Source: Candidatus Omnitrophota bacterium (lineage in GTDB: Bacteria; Omnitrophota; Gorgyraeia; B26-G9). Taken from it: DNA of 35,983 nt. Every line of letters starts with the position of its first letter. Within the stretch, counting starts at the first letter, position 1. The position numbers were made by a program, and so were the translations under genes. The notes beneath the pieces were generated by a model that was not told where the DNA came from, searched no databases, and saw only the letters and a list, made by a program, of their open reading frames with translations. Location: positions 1 to 35,983 of the forward strand of contig JAGLQQ010000056.1 in assembly GCA_023136735.1 (NCBI GenBank). The letters are read 5' to 3'. Of this stretch, positions 7,087-16,271 are shown piece after piece.

Positions 7087-10000
7087 ATGTCTGAAATAGT
7101 AGTAAGTTTGAAAAATATAAATAAACAATATTGGTTGAGCTTTGCTAAGCAATCTTTGATAGGCAATTTCCTTTCAATGTTTAGATTTGGTAAAGGCATG
7201 GCGGCTAAAAGACATGTCTGTGCTTTAGAGGGTATAGCACTAAATATAAAAAGAGGAGAGGCCGTTGGAATTATCGGGGAGAATGCCTCTGGTAAGACAA
7301 CGATACTGCGCATAATTAGCAGGATAACTGTACCGACTACGGGGGAATTGGAAGTAAACGGCAAGGTAGCGGGCCTTCTTGATTTAGGGGCTGGCTTTCA
7401 TTCTGAATTGACAGGAAGAGAGAATATTTATCTGGATGCAGCTTTGTATGGCATGAGCCGAAAAGAAATAGATGGGGCTTATGAAAAAATAGTTGAATTT
7501 TCCGGATTAGGGGATTTTATAAACGCGCAGGTTAAGACATATTCTCAAGGTATGCTTGTTCGACTAGGCTTTGCTATAGCCATACACGTTGATCCTGATA
7601 TATTCCTTATTGATGACAGCTTAGCTGTCGGAGATGAAGAATTTCAGCGTAAATGTCTTAAGAAGGTTTTTGAATTAAAAGAACAAGGGAAAACTATTAT
7701 TGTTGTATCCCATGACCTCGATTCCATAAGCAGGATTTGCGAAAGAGGGATTTTGCTTAAATCAGGCAGGATTGTTAAAGATGATTCTATTCATAAAGTA
7801 ATTATGCGTTATATAGAGGCAGTGGGAGATAAAAATTCTATTGCTTCAATTGACAAAGGAAGAATCAGTGTTATTTTTAACAGCGGTAAAATCATTCTTT
7901 TATGGGACGGCAAGCCAATAACAAAGAATTTTGGAGGATATGCTAGCTTACAGTTTCTTGATAAATGGATAATGTCTTGGCAGGGGAAATGGCAGGTTGT
8001 GGAAAATACAGATTATTCCTTGAAAGTTCAAGGACTATTCGATAAATATGGAGTAAAATTGGAACTGGCTTGTTTTCTTCAGGGCGAAAGGCTGATGAAT
8101 TTTAATCTTAAGCTGGAGGTTCCCACACAAACGAGTCTGAAAAAAGCTGGTTTTGGGTTTATGGTAAGTGAAGAATATAACCGCTATTTAAATGGACAAA
8201 ACATTGAACCCATACAAGCTATTGATAAGTCGGCAAAAGAATGGACGGATATTTACCGCACTGACGAATATAATGCGCCGATTATGCTTATCAGCCGGGA
8301 TAGTATGCCTGTATTGAATATAAGGTTTGCTAGCCATGAATGGGCTGGATTCAGTCTAATTCAAAATACGGCAGAAGAATTGAATGCGCGTATTATGCAG
8401 ACTCAAATAAGCCCGCCTCAAGCATTTGCTTTATCAGGTGAAGAGAGTTCTATTGTAGAAAGCAGCTGTAGGCTTGAGCTTATGAGTGAAGAGGATTTTA
8501 AGGGCCTTATACACAAAAGAATAGAAGAAAGCACGATAGCATCCGGCAGGCTTAAAGTGCAATTAAAAGACAACGGTATCCAAATTTTCTTTGATGAAAC
8601 TGAGCTGACAAAGAGTAATGGATTGAGTCTTGGTTTTTATCATAAAAGCAGGTTTTTTGATCTGTTTGCAGGTCTTTGGAGTTTGACTAAAAATGCTTCA
8701 GAAACACTTAGTATATGCTCCAGTTTTCAGGAAATGGGGTTAAAGGCTGAATGTTTGTTGCAATTGGCTGAGGATAGCCTAAGGTGGAATATAGATATTA
8801 AAAGTGAGAAATCAATTGAAGATCACAGGCTTATCACAGGTCTTTATTTAAGCGAAAAATACAGAAAATATTTTACCGGAGTTCACGACTATGAGTTTCC
8901 TGCTTCAGGAGAGCATGTTGAAAAGATTGATTTATTAGCAGGAGAAACGGACTTTATAGGTTTAATGGCAGGAAACGATGAATTGCCTTCACTGGTCTTC
9001 GAATCTCTGCAGCCAGGCATGTTAGAGCTGCAAAACTCAGGGATTGATTCCCCGGGACGCATTTTAATGCAGGAGGTAGTTGACAGGAGTACAAACGGAC
9101 GGATCGTATTCCTTGAGACCCCGGAGCAAAAGAGTGGATTTTTAATCGATAAAAAGAAAAAACATGCTAAGAGTACGGGTTTAAGCAATGATCAGCTTAG
9201 GCTTGAGTTTAATGAAAATAATATTAATATTTACAGTGGAGAAAGTAAAATAACTGGAGGAGAGGGTTTTAGCAGCGGGGTTTACTTTAATGGTCGGTGG
9301 TATGAATCAACTCAGCTTAAAAAACAGATACGCAAAGAAGGAGATACTCTTAAGGTCTTGATTGAAAGACGCTTGCCGCGTTTAAGTGAATTGTGGGAGA
9401 TATCATTGAAAGCTAAGAAAATTCAGTGGATAACGAAAATTCAATCTGAGGAAAAATTGAGCGATGTGCATTATAAGGCCGGCATTGTTTTAAATTCAGA
9501 GTATGGACAATGGGCTCATTCTTTTAGTGAAGGGCAGTTTGATGAACAAACAAGAAATAGCCGGGTTGTTGATTTAGATGACGTGAACAATGCCTTGCTT
9601 GGTGCCAGATCTGAGGATTGTTCCCTGCCTGCAGTATTCTTTAAGAGAATTAACAGTATTACTTCAGGGGTTATTATTCAGAAAGAAGAAGATAAGTGCT
9701 GTTTGCACTTCAAATTAAAAAATGCGGCAGTGATAAACGGTAAGGGCAGGGAAAAACTGTTTTCTGGGACGATAAGTTTGCAGGATGAAAGATGCTGGAG
9801 GAATGATCTGTCAAATCACCGCAAAGAGGAGTTTTCTCTGCAGACAAGTGATGGGCTTCAATTGTTTGCTGCGAATAAGCAGATAAAACTGCAAGCTCAA
9901 GGCATAGAGCTTACACAGGCAAAGGGATTGGCAGTCGCGCTGCTGTGTGAAGATGAAGATATAGATACTAATTTTGCATTATGGACATTGAAGAAGAACA

Positions 10001-11148
10001 GCCCAAGTAAACTAGAGGTCCAAATGGATTGGGCTAACTCAGTCTTGAGACAAAGGTGGCAATTTGAGCTTATTGATGATGCGATACAATGGACAGTATC
10101 GTTTGATGTTAAGAAGCCTATTTTGTATAAAGAATTATTAGTAAATGTGTTTCCTCAAAAGCAATTTAACAGATGGCAAACTATAGCTGATGCTGGTCAA
10201 ATCGATTGTGAAGGATCAGCTGGCAAAGCAGTAACTATTTTCGATAATAGAAGTGAAATTCTTAAGGTGTTTCAGGAGGGGATTTCTCGGGAAAGCCCAG
10301 GTTTGGCGCTTAACCTGCTTGTGGATATGAAGAAATGGTTTTTACATATCTATAATCACGAACGAGGTGATGGAATCGCTTGCGGGGCGCACTACCTGTC
10401 GGATCCTCAAGGAGAGTGCCTTGATCAGGGCACAATTGAAATTTTTAAGGCAAAGATATCATTAGTGAGTGATAGTGGCAGCGAGCAAATTGCAGCCCCT
10501 GGCAATCATGTGGATGCTTATGATCTAGAACTCGTTAAATTGAAGGTCAAAATTGAAAAAGCAAAAATGAGATTATTCTGGGCTGATAAGGAATTGACTA
10601 AAAAACTTGGAATGTTTACCTCTTTTTCCATTAATGGAAACCTGATAGATTCAACCCTGGCTAAATGGGATGTGCAGGCGGCCGTCGATAATAAAATAAA
10701 AGTCCGATTGAACTGGAGCAGTTATTTTGTCTCTCAATTATGGGAGATCAAGCTGATAAGTGAACATGAACTTTGCTGGGATGTTCGTACTGAAATTAAT
10801 CAGGCGGGTATAGATAGACATACAGCAGCTTTAATGCTCTCAGATAATTATGAGAGCTATAAGTCAGATGATAATCAGGGAGGCTGTTTTCCTGATAGGT
10901 TTAAGCTGGATGTTTGGATGAATATGTCAAAGACTAAAGATAGCATAGAAGTTAATTCAAAGCAAAGCAGCTTTCCGGCTTTAATTTTTGATGCCGCTTT
11001 TGAAAAACATGAATTTAGTAATATGTTAGAGAATTCTGATGCTCTTCATTCATCTAGAGTTTTAAGATGCGAAATGCAGAGCCCTGAGCTGGCGGGTAAG
11101 GCAGGATTAGCTTCTAGCATAAAAATAAATATATCAATACAGGAGTAG
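7087..11148 (+). CDS. wzt: Polysaccharide ABC transporter ATPase (Wzt-like) with five C-terminal tandem modules
   Basis: Residues 1-250 form a complete nucleotide-binding domain: Walker A GENASGKTT at 64-72, signature YSQGM at 152-156, Walker B ending in D176-D177 (IFLIDD), and switch His209 (VVSHD). With Wzm it would power export of a lipid-linked glycan. The usual Wzt is about 250-470 aa; this one is 1353 aa. From residue 258 it carries five diverged copies of one module (starts near 258, 487, 702, 923 and 1151). Each opens with a beta-rich stretch like LFW-D-x-x-ELT, then G-L, W-Y-D-S, and later a conserved LQN-D or similar. In known Wzt proteins the C-terminal domain binds the glycan, so these modules probably do too (inference). 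The start has AAGGTAACTGG just upstream. The stop lies three bases before the TTG start of the next gene. Confidence 0.88.
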   Translation: MSEIVVSLKNINKQYWLSFAKQSLIGNFLSMFRFGKGMAAKRHVCALEGIALNIKRGEAVGIIGENASGKTTILRIISRITVPTTGELEVNGKVAGLLDLGAGFHSELTGRENIYLDAALYGMSRKEIDGAYEKIVEFSGLGDFINAQVKTYSQGMLVRLGFAIAIHVDPDIFLIDDSLAVGDEEFQRKCLKKVFELKEQGKTIIVVSHDLDSISRICERGILLKSGRIVKDDSIHKVIMRYIEAVGDKNSIASIDKGRISVIFNSGKIILLWDGKPITKNFGGYASLQFLDKWIMSWQGKWQVVENTDYSLKVQGLFDKYGVKLELACFLQGERLMNFNLKLEVPTQTSLKKAGFGFMVSEEYNRYLNGQNIEPIQAIDKSAKEWTDIYRTDEYNAPIMLISRDSMPVLNIRFASHEWAGFSLIQNTAEELNARIMQTQISPPQAFALSGEESSIVESSCRLELMSEEDFKGLIHKRIEESTIASGRLKVQLKDNGIQIFFDETELTKSNGLSLGFYHKSRFFDLFAGLWSLTKNASETLSICSSFQEMGLKAECLLQLAEDSLRWNIDIKSEKSIEDHRLITGLYLSEKYRKYFTGVHDYEFPASGEHVEKIDLLAGETDFIGLMAGNDELPSLVFESLQPGMLELQNSGIDSPGRILMQEVVDRSTNGRIVFLETPEQKSGFLIDKKKKHAKSTGLSNDQLRLEFNENNINIYSGESKITGGEGFSSGVYFNGRWYESTQLKKQIRKEGDTLKVLIERRLPRLSELWEISLKAKKIQWITKIQSEEKLSDVHYKAGIVLNSEYGQWAHSFSEGQFDEQTRNSRVVDLDDVNNALLGARSEDCSLPAVFFKRINSITSGVIIQKEEDKCCLHFKLKNAAVINGKGREKLFSGTISLQDERCWRNDLSNHRKEEFSLQTSDGLQLFAANKQIKLQAQGIELTQAKGLAVALLCEDEDIDTNFALWTLKKNSPSKLEVQMDWANSVLRQRWQFELIDDAIQWTVSFDVKKPILYKELLVNVFPQKQFNRWQTIADAGQIDCEGSAGKAVTIFDNRSEILKVFQEGISRESPGLALNLLVDMKKWFLHIYNHERGDGIACGAHYLSDPQGECLDQGTIEIFKAKISLVSDSGSEQIAAPGNHVDAYDLELVKLKVKIEKAKMRLFWADKELTKKLGMFTSFSINGNLIDSTLAKWDVQAAVDNKIKVRLNWSSYFVSQLWEIKLISEHELCWDVRTEINQAGIDRHTAALMLSDNYESYKSDDNQGGCFPDRFKLDVWMNMSKTKDSIEVNSKQSSFPALIFDAAFEKHEFSNMLENSDALHSSRVLRCEMQSPELAGKAGLASSIKINISIQE
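7858..11145 (+). repeat. Five tandem protein modules in Wzt (about 203-229 residues each)
   Basis: Approximate borders are 7858-8544, 8545-9189, 9190-9852, 9853-10536 and 10537-11145. Shared landmarks are a starting G-x-L-K-L type strand, L-F/Y-W-x-x-x-E-L-T, a G-L, then W-Y-D-S and x-W about 8 residues on, Q-x-W-x-h then W-x-h, G-h-h-L-x-x-x-Y-x-x-W, and a late LQN-x-D followed by R-h-h-Q. Copies 1, 2 and 4 are the most degenerate; copies 3 and 5 keep more landmarks. The same module recurs in the proteins at 16272 and 22142. Confidence 0.75.
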
Positions 11149-11151
11149 GCT

Positions 11152-12141
11152 TTGATTGAGAATATCCCGGATAATCTTAAAAAAATTAAAATTTGCGATT
11201 TAAGTGCGGCTGCAAACTGTAATTTTAAATGTAAAATGTGTTTTTTTTGGCGCCCTCAAAAAAATGATGGGCAGACTATGAGTATCTCTGATTGGAAAAA
11301 GCTAATTTTGCAATTGGAGGAGTTTTTTGGTCCTGATCTGCTTATTAATATATCAGGTCCGGGAGAGGTGCTTCTTTTAAAGGGGATCGAAGAACTGCTC
11401 TTAGCTGCCGGTCGTAAATTCAGGGTTTCCATTAATTCTAACGGTTATGTAATCGATGATACTGCAGCAAAGATAATCACTGACAATATAGAGTCGATCA
11501 GCATATCGTTGGATGGTGTTTCAGCGCGAACGCATGATTATATACGCGGAATGCCAGGCTCTTATTCTGCAGCGGTTTTAGCTATCGAGAGACTGCGCAA
11601 AAAATCTAAAACGCTTATTATTACGGTAAGTACGGTTATTCTTGATTACAATTTAGATGAAGTTATTGATCTGGTTAACTGGATTGAAAGAAGTGAAGTT
11701 AATGGCATTATCTTTCAAGCTGTTTCTTTACCTAATAATATCGCTTATGATCCTATGTGGTTTAAAAATGAATTCAAATGTCTTTGGCCTCAAGATACAG
11801 AAAAAGTGAGGACCGTAATGGATAAGCTAATAGAATATAAAAGTCAGGGCAGTAAGATCGTTAATCCTGTTAAACAGCTTGAATGTTTCAAAGAGTACTT
11901 TTTAAATCCGCAACTGCATATTAAAAAATTAAGGTGTGAGGTTGATAATGTCTTAAAAATAGGCAGTTGCGGAGACATTAAGATCTGCGACTTTTCTCAG
12001 CCTATAGGAAATGTAAAAATAAGTCCGTTAAAGGAAATACTGGCTTCTGAGCTTGCTCAGGAGGAAAGACTAAAGGCTTATGAATGTAAAAGCCCCTGTC
12101 ATCTTTTGGTGAACTGTTTTCACGATAATGGAGGCGAATAA
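11152..12141 (+). CDS. Radical SAM/SPASM-type protein, paralog 1 of 5
   Basis: 329 aa. C23, C27 and C30 (CNFKCKMC) would bind the 4Fe-4S cluster that cleaves SAM. The glycine motif reads ISGPGE instead of the GGE seen in paralogs 2-4, a form shared in style with paralog 5 (AGSGE). The C-terminal part has scattered cysteines (RCEVDN, GSCGDIKIC, CKSPCHLLVNC), indicating an auxiliary SPASM-type cluster. It starts with TTG; AGGAG at 11141-11145 ends six bases before it, and no better start exists. The next gene begins immediately after its stop. It shares with its four neighbours the conserved stretch SLDG..THDYIRG and an LWP-x-D motif. The substrate is unknown; the setting next to wzt suggests a glycan or its lipid carrier. 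Confidence 0.82.
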   Translation: MIENIPDNLKKIKICDLSAAANCNFKCKMCFFWRPQKNDGQTMSISDWKKLILQLEEFFGPDLLINISGPGEVLLLKGIEELLLAAGRKFRVSINSNGYVIDDTAAKIITDNIESISISLDGVSARTHDYIRGMPGSYSAAVLAIERLRKKSKTLIITVSTVILDYNLDEVIDLVNWIERSEVNGIIFQAVSLPNNIAYDPMWFKNEFKCLWPQDTEKVRTVMDKLIEYKSQGSKIVNPVKQLECFKEYFLNPQLHIKKLRCEVDNVLKIGSCGDIKICDFSQPIGNVKISPLKEILASELAQEERLKAYECKSPCHLLVNCFHDNGGE

Positions 12142-13158
12142 GTGGAATATACTGAAGAACAAAAAATAAATGCAGATAAAAGTATTTGCCCGGTGCCTAC
12201 TTTTTCCTGCTTTACACTCTGCGATGATTGTATTTTGCGTTGTCGAATGTGCGAAAAATGGAAGCCGGATATACATATTAAACCGGAGAGGAAGCAATTA
12301 GGCCAAGAAGACTGGAAAAGATGCGCAGTTTCATTGAAAAAAATTGCCCCGGAGAATTTTGTTATAAATTTCGGAGGAGGAGAAGTAACAACTGTACCTT
12401 GGCTTTTTGAAATTGTATCTTTTTGCCATGATTTAGGGTTTAAGACAAATATAGCCACTAACGGTTATTTGATGGATGAGGAGAAGGCAAAAAAGATGTC
12501 GGAATCAGGCCTTGATTATGTAAATATTTCTTTAGACAGCATTGATGAGACTTTGCATGATGAACTGCGCGGGGTAAAAGGCACATACGCTAAAGTGATA
12601 AATGCGATAGATCTTATTAATAAATATGCACCTAATACGCAGATAAGCCTTTGCTCGATTATGATGGCTGATACAATAGACGGGATGGTAGAGTTGGTAA
12701 ATTGGGCACAGGATAATGAGAAAGTAGCCATGATATACCTGATGGCCATTATGCAGCCGAATAATACTATGACCGGACTACAATGGTACAAAAATGAGTT
12801 CAGCCATTTATGGCCAAAAGATTATTGTAAAGTTAAAAATACAATTGATGAACTTATTGAGCTAAAGAAAAAGGGTTTCAAGATATCAAATCCCGTAGAA
12901 CACCTTCAGGCTTACAAAACTTATTTTTCTGACCCTCAGACGTATGTTAAAAAGTCAAATTGCAACATAGACCATGCTTTACACATTAGTTCCGTAGGGG
13001 ATGTTTTTATGTGTTACAGTTTTGATAAAATAGGCGATGCAAGAGAAGACTGTGTTGAAAATCTCTGGAAATCTGATAAAGCCGAGGATATCCGTAAACA
13101 GATTAGAGCTTGTAAAGAAAACTGTCATTTTCTTTTGAATTGTAACTTCAAGGATTGA
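12142..13158 (+). CDS. Radical SAM/SPASM-type protein, paralog 2 of 5
   Basis: 338 aa. The radical SAM cysteines are C30, C34 and C37 (CILRCRMC), the SAM-contacting motif is INFGGGE, and the C-terminal cysteines include SNCNID and CKENCHFLLNC, as in SPASM proteins. It starts with GTG directly after the previous stop, with GGAGG about seven bases upstream, so translation is probably coupled. It is close to paralog 4 in many stretches (EKW/QKWKPDI, MAIMQPNNT versus MVAMQPNNT), which suggests a recent common origin of these two. The reaction is not deducible from sequence alone. Confidence 0.83.
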   Translation: MEYTEEQKINADKSICPVPTFSCFTLCDDCILRCRMCEKWKPDIHIKPERKQLGQEDWKRCAVSLKKIAPENFVINFGGGEVTTVPWLFEIVSFCHDLGFKTNIATNGYLMDEEKAKKMSESGLDYVNISLDSIDETLHDELRGVKGTYAKVINAIDLINKYAPNTQISLCSIMMADTIDGMVELVNWAQDNEKVAMIYLMAIMQPNNTMTGLQWYKNEFSHLWPKDYCKVKNTIDELIELKKKGFKISNPVEHLQAYKTYFSDPQTYVKKSNCNIDHALHISSVGDVFMCYSFDKIGDAREDCVENLWKSDKAEDIRKQIRACKENCHFLLNCNFKD

Positions 13159-13162
13159 ATTT

Positions 13163-14200
13163 ATGCGGTATGAATTAGAAAAAAACATTGAGTCGGTGCC
13201 AACGTATTGTTGTATCGCGATATTAGAAAGCTGTTTTATGCATTGTAAAATGTGCTATAAATGGCAGGAAGATGTGCTTATTCGCAAGCCGGATGAGCCG
13301 ACATTAGAGGAGTGGAAGCAGGCGATATCAGATCTTGCGCAATTGTGTAAGGAGCAAAAGCCGCAAATTAATTTTGCCGGAGGAGAGCCGCTTGCTAGAG
13401 AAGAAATTTTTGAGCTTATAGCTTATGCGCAGAACCTGGGGTTTCCGGCGCTCTTAGCAAGTAATGCTTATTTAGTTGATGAGGTAAAAGCTCAAAAAAT
13501 TGCCCAAGCACAGCTTAAGGGTATTTCCATTTCTTTAGATGGCGTAACACCTCAAACTCATGATTTGATGAGAGGAGTTTTCGGTGCACATGAAAAGGTG
13601 CTGCAGTCCATAGATTTGATTAGGCGTTATTCTCCGGGCACTAAAATCACTTTGAATTGCTGTATTTGCGCTTTGAATATACACGAACTTCCGGATCTTG
13701 TTCAGTGGGCGAATAATGATGGTCGCATTGATGGCATATTTTTCCAGGCAGTGACACAACCTTTTAGTACTCCTGAGGAAGAATATTGGTACAAAAATGA
13801 TAAATATTCCGATCTTTGGCCTCTTGATACATTAAAAACGAATGAGATACTAGAGAAAATGTATTTACTAAAGTCAAAAGGTGATTTTAAGGCTCCTTTT
13901 CAGATTTTAAATCCAGCAAGTCAATTTAGAGCCTTTAAGCACTATTTCAGTGATCCTGAGAAGTTTATCAAAAAGGGACGCTGTCATCTTGATAATAGTG
14001 CAATTAATATAACTCCTGCAGGAGAAGTCCATCTTTGTTTTTCTATGCCGGCTATAGGCAATATAAAACATCAAAGTATCCAGACAATGTGGCATTCAAA
14101 ACATGCGGAAGAAGTTAGAAGTCAGATAAAGCAATGCAAAAAAAACTGCCAGGCATTGGTTAATTGTAATTTCGATGATAAACAAGACTATATTGACTAA
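13163..14200 (+). CDS. Radical SAM/SPASM-type protein, paralog 3 of 5
   Basis: 345 aa. C24, C28 and C31 (CFMHCKMC) are the radical SAM cysteines; INFAGGEPL is the glycine motif; RCHLDN and CKKNCQALVNC belong to the C-terminal auxiliary cluster region. A difference from its siblings is SNAY where the others have a SNG/TNG sequence after the second strand. AAGGA lies eight bases before the ATG. It starts four bases after the previous stop. Like the other four it has the LWP-x-D motif and the SLDG..THD..RG block, so all five probably act on related substrates, perhaps at different positions or sugars. Confidence 0.83.
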   Translation: MRYELEKNIESVPTYCCIAILESCFMHCKMCYKWQEDVLIRKPDEPTLEEWKQAISDLAQLCKEQKPQINFAGGEPLAREEIFELIAYAQNLGFPALLASNAYLVDEVKAQKIAQAQLKGISISLDGVTPQTHDLMRGVFGAHEKVLQSIDLIRRYSPGTKITLNCCICALNIHELPDLVQWANNDGRIDGIFFQAVTQPFSTPEEEYWYKNDKYSDLWPLDTLKTNEILEKMYLLKSKGDFKAPFQILNPASQFRAFKHYFSDPEKFIKKGRCHLDNSAINITPAGEVHLCFSMPAIGNIKHQSIQTMWHSKHAEEVRSQIKQCKKNCQALVNCNFDDKQDYID

Positions 14201-14217
14201 AAAAGGAAAACTAGCTA

Positions 14218-15228
14218 ATGATAAAACCTAGGTTTGGATGTTTAGGTATTACGGATAATTGTATGTTACGCTGTAAAATGTGTCAAAAATGGAAGCCGGA
14301 TATTTTTATAAGCGAGAAAGATGTCAATAAGTTCCCTACAGTCGCACAATATCGGAAGTTTCTTTATGAACTTCGGGAGCTGGTTGACGATGATTTTGTC
14401 GTTAATTTCGGCGGCGGCGAAGCGTTATTGTACCCGGATATATTTGAAGTTATTAAAATTGCCTCAGAATGCGGATTACGCACAAATATCAACTCGAATG
14501 GGTTTTTAATCGATGAAAAGGTAGCCCGCAAATTAGGCGAGGCGGGGATGCAGAATATAAAAATATCTTTAGATAGTGTAGATCCAAAAATCCATGATTA
14601 TATGCGGGGAGTAGAAGGTGTTCACGCGCGGGTGATTCAAGCTATTAATAATTTGCATGAATTTGCTCCCGCAATGAATGTGTCATTAATAAGCGTGATC
14701 TATGAGCAAACTTACAGAGGTTTTATTCCTCTAATAGAATGGATAAACAATAATGAAAAGATCGAGCATGTTTTGATAATGGTTGCCATGCAGCCGAATA
14801 ATACTGAACCTGAAGAACATTGGTGGAGCTCTAAACACGGGTTTCTTTGGCCAAAGGACAAAGCGGCTGTTTCTGTTCTTATGGATAAGCTGATAGACTT
14901 AAAAGCTCAGGGGTATAAAATCAATAATGAAATAGTTCAATTAAAAGCGGCTAAGGAATACTTAAAGCAGCCGGATAAGTTTGTTAAAAGTACTATTTGT
15001 AATATGTATAAGGCGGTGCATGTAAGTGCTATAGGCCAGATATTCATTTGCTTTAACTACGGATTTCTCGGAGATATTCGTAAAGGCGATGATATAAGAA
15101 AAATATGGCAATCTCAGGAAGCAGAAGCTGTCCGGAGGGAAATAAAGAATTGCAAAAAAAACTGTCATTTTTTAATAAATTGTTATTTTGAAGAAGATGA
15201 ATTAACTGAGGAGTTGCAAAACCAATGA
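14218..15228 (+). CDS. Radical SAM/SPASM-type protein, paralog 4 of 5
   Basis: 336 aa. C15, C19 and C22 (CMLRCKMC) lie near the N-terminus, which is shorter than in its siblings. The glycine motif is VNFGGGE. The C-terminal cysteines include STICNMYK and CKKNCHFLINC. AAGGA precedes the ATG at 14218 by about ten bases. The gap from the previous gene is 17 bases, and its TGA overlaps the ATG of paralog 5 (ATGA). It shares more local identity with paralog 2 than with the others. As for the others, I infer a glycan-related substrate only from position between exporter and repeat-bearing radical SAM genes. Confidence 0.83.
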   Translation: MIKPRFGCLGITDNCMLRCKMCQKWKPDIFISEKDVNKFPTVAQYRKFLYELRELVDDDFVVNFGGGEALLYPDIFEVIKIASECGLRTNINSNGFLIDEKVARKLGEAGMQNIKISLDSVDPKIHDYMRGVEGVHARVIQAINNLHEFAPAMNVSLISVIYEQTYRGFIPLIEWINNNEKIEHVLIMVAMQPNNTEPEEHWWSSKHGFLWPKDKAAVSVLMDKLIDLKAQGYKINNEIVQLKAAKEYLKQPDKFVKSTICNMYKAVHVSAIGQIFICFNYGFLGDIRKGDDIRKIWQSQEAEAVRREIKNCKKNCHFLINCYFEEDELTEELQNQ

Positions 15229-16250
15229 ATGAAAAAGAAAAAACTACTCAGTTGAAACCGCTTAGTTACTGTGATCTAGGAGTAGGTTATAAATGCAACT
15301 ATAAGTGCTTAATGTGCAAGTTATGGCAAAATAGCCCGCTTTGTGCAGATAATGTCCTGTCTATCGAGCAGTGGAAAAACGTACTGACTCAAATAGTTGA
15401 TCTACCCAAGAAAGACGGGTGCATGATTAATTTCGCAGGTTCAGGAGAAGCTCTTTTGAGAGGGGGAATATTTGAGCTCATAAAACACGGCAGAGAAATG
15501 GGTTTAAAAATACATGTGATCACTAACGGTTTTGCTGTAAACAAAGATGTAGCGCTAAAAATGGATCAATCAGGGCTAGAATCTCTATCGTTTTCGTTAG
15601 ATAGTCTTAATTCACAAACGCACGATTACTTAAGAGGAGCCCCAGGGGCTAAAGATAGAGTACTTAAGGCAATAGAACTTATAGCTTTGCATTCTCCAAA
15701 TACAAAGATGGGTATTAATACTGTTATCAGCGGAGTAAATATCAAAGAGGTTATGGAACTTACCAAATGGGTAGAAGATCATGATAAGCTTGCTTATATA
15801 AACTTTCAGGCAATTACTCAACCCTTTTCTTTTACCGATTCCTCAAAAGAAGATTGGTTTGAAGATGAGAAAAATAAATTTCTCTGGCCGGAGGATAAAA
15901 AGGCTGTAAATCAGACAATTGATGAGTTAATAGAATTGAAACAGAAGCATAACAAGATAGCTGATAGTGCAGAGCAGCTTAATATCTTTCGTGAATATTT
16001 TCTTAATCCCCTGTTGTTTATTAAAAATGGCCGCTGTAATTTGGGTAAGGGAGATATTTTAATAATAGATCCTGCCGGGCATGTATCAATGTGCTCGATA
16101 GTTGGGATAATTGATAATGTAAAAAATGCAAAGCCAATCAGGGACATTATGATGAGTCCAGGGGCTCAAGAGCATAAAGAAAAAATAAATGAATGTAGAC
16201 TGAATTGTCATCTGGTTGTCAGTTGTTATTACCATGAGGAATCTTCGTAG
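15225..16250 (+). CDS. Radical SAM/SPASM-type protein, paralog 5 of 5
   Basis: 341 aa. C24, C28 and C31 (CNYKCLMC) form the radical SAM site. The glycine motif is INFAGSGE, with a residue inserted relative to GGE, similar in style to paralog 1. The C-terminal cysteines are GRCNLGK, MCS and CRLNCHLVVSC. The start overlaps the previous stop by four bases, with GAGGAG about ten bases upstream. In the N-terminal pattern (YCDLGVGYKCNYKC versus ICDLSAAANCNFKC) it is closest to paralog 1, so the row of five may derive from two older types: 1 and 5 versus 2, 3 and 4. Confidence 0.82.
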   Translation: MNEKEKTTQLKPLSYCDLGVGYKCNYKCLMCKLWQNSPLCADNVLSIEQWKNVLTQIVDLPKKDGCMINFAGSGEALLRGGIFELIKHGREMGLKIHVITNGFAVNKDVALKMDQSGLESLSFSLDSLNSQTHDYLRGAPGAKDRVLKAIELIALHSPNTKMGINTVISGVNIKEVMELTKWVEDHDKLAYINFQAITQPFSFTDSSKEDWFEDEKNKFLWPEDKKAVNQTIDELIELKQKHNKIADSAEQLNIFREYFLNPLLFIKNGRCNLGKGDILIIDPAGHVSMCSIVGIIDNVKNAKPIRDIMMSPGAQEHKEKINECRLNCHLVVSCYYHEESS

Positions 16251-16271
16251 GATTTTATAGGAGATCATATT

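Noticed and set aside
11152..16250. The radical SAM/SPASM row as a RiPP (modified peptide) cluster
   Set aside because: I found no short precursor-like gene with a good start nearby and no peptidase or RRE-like domain. The link to Wzm/Wzt and the shared modules fits a glycan or glycolipid better, though peptide substrates are not excluded.
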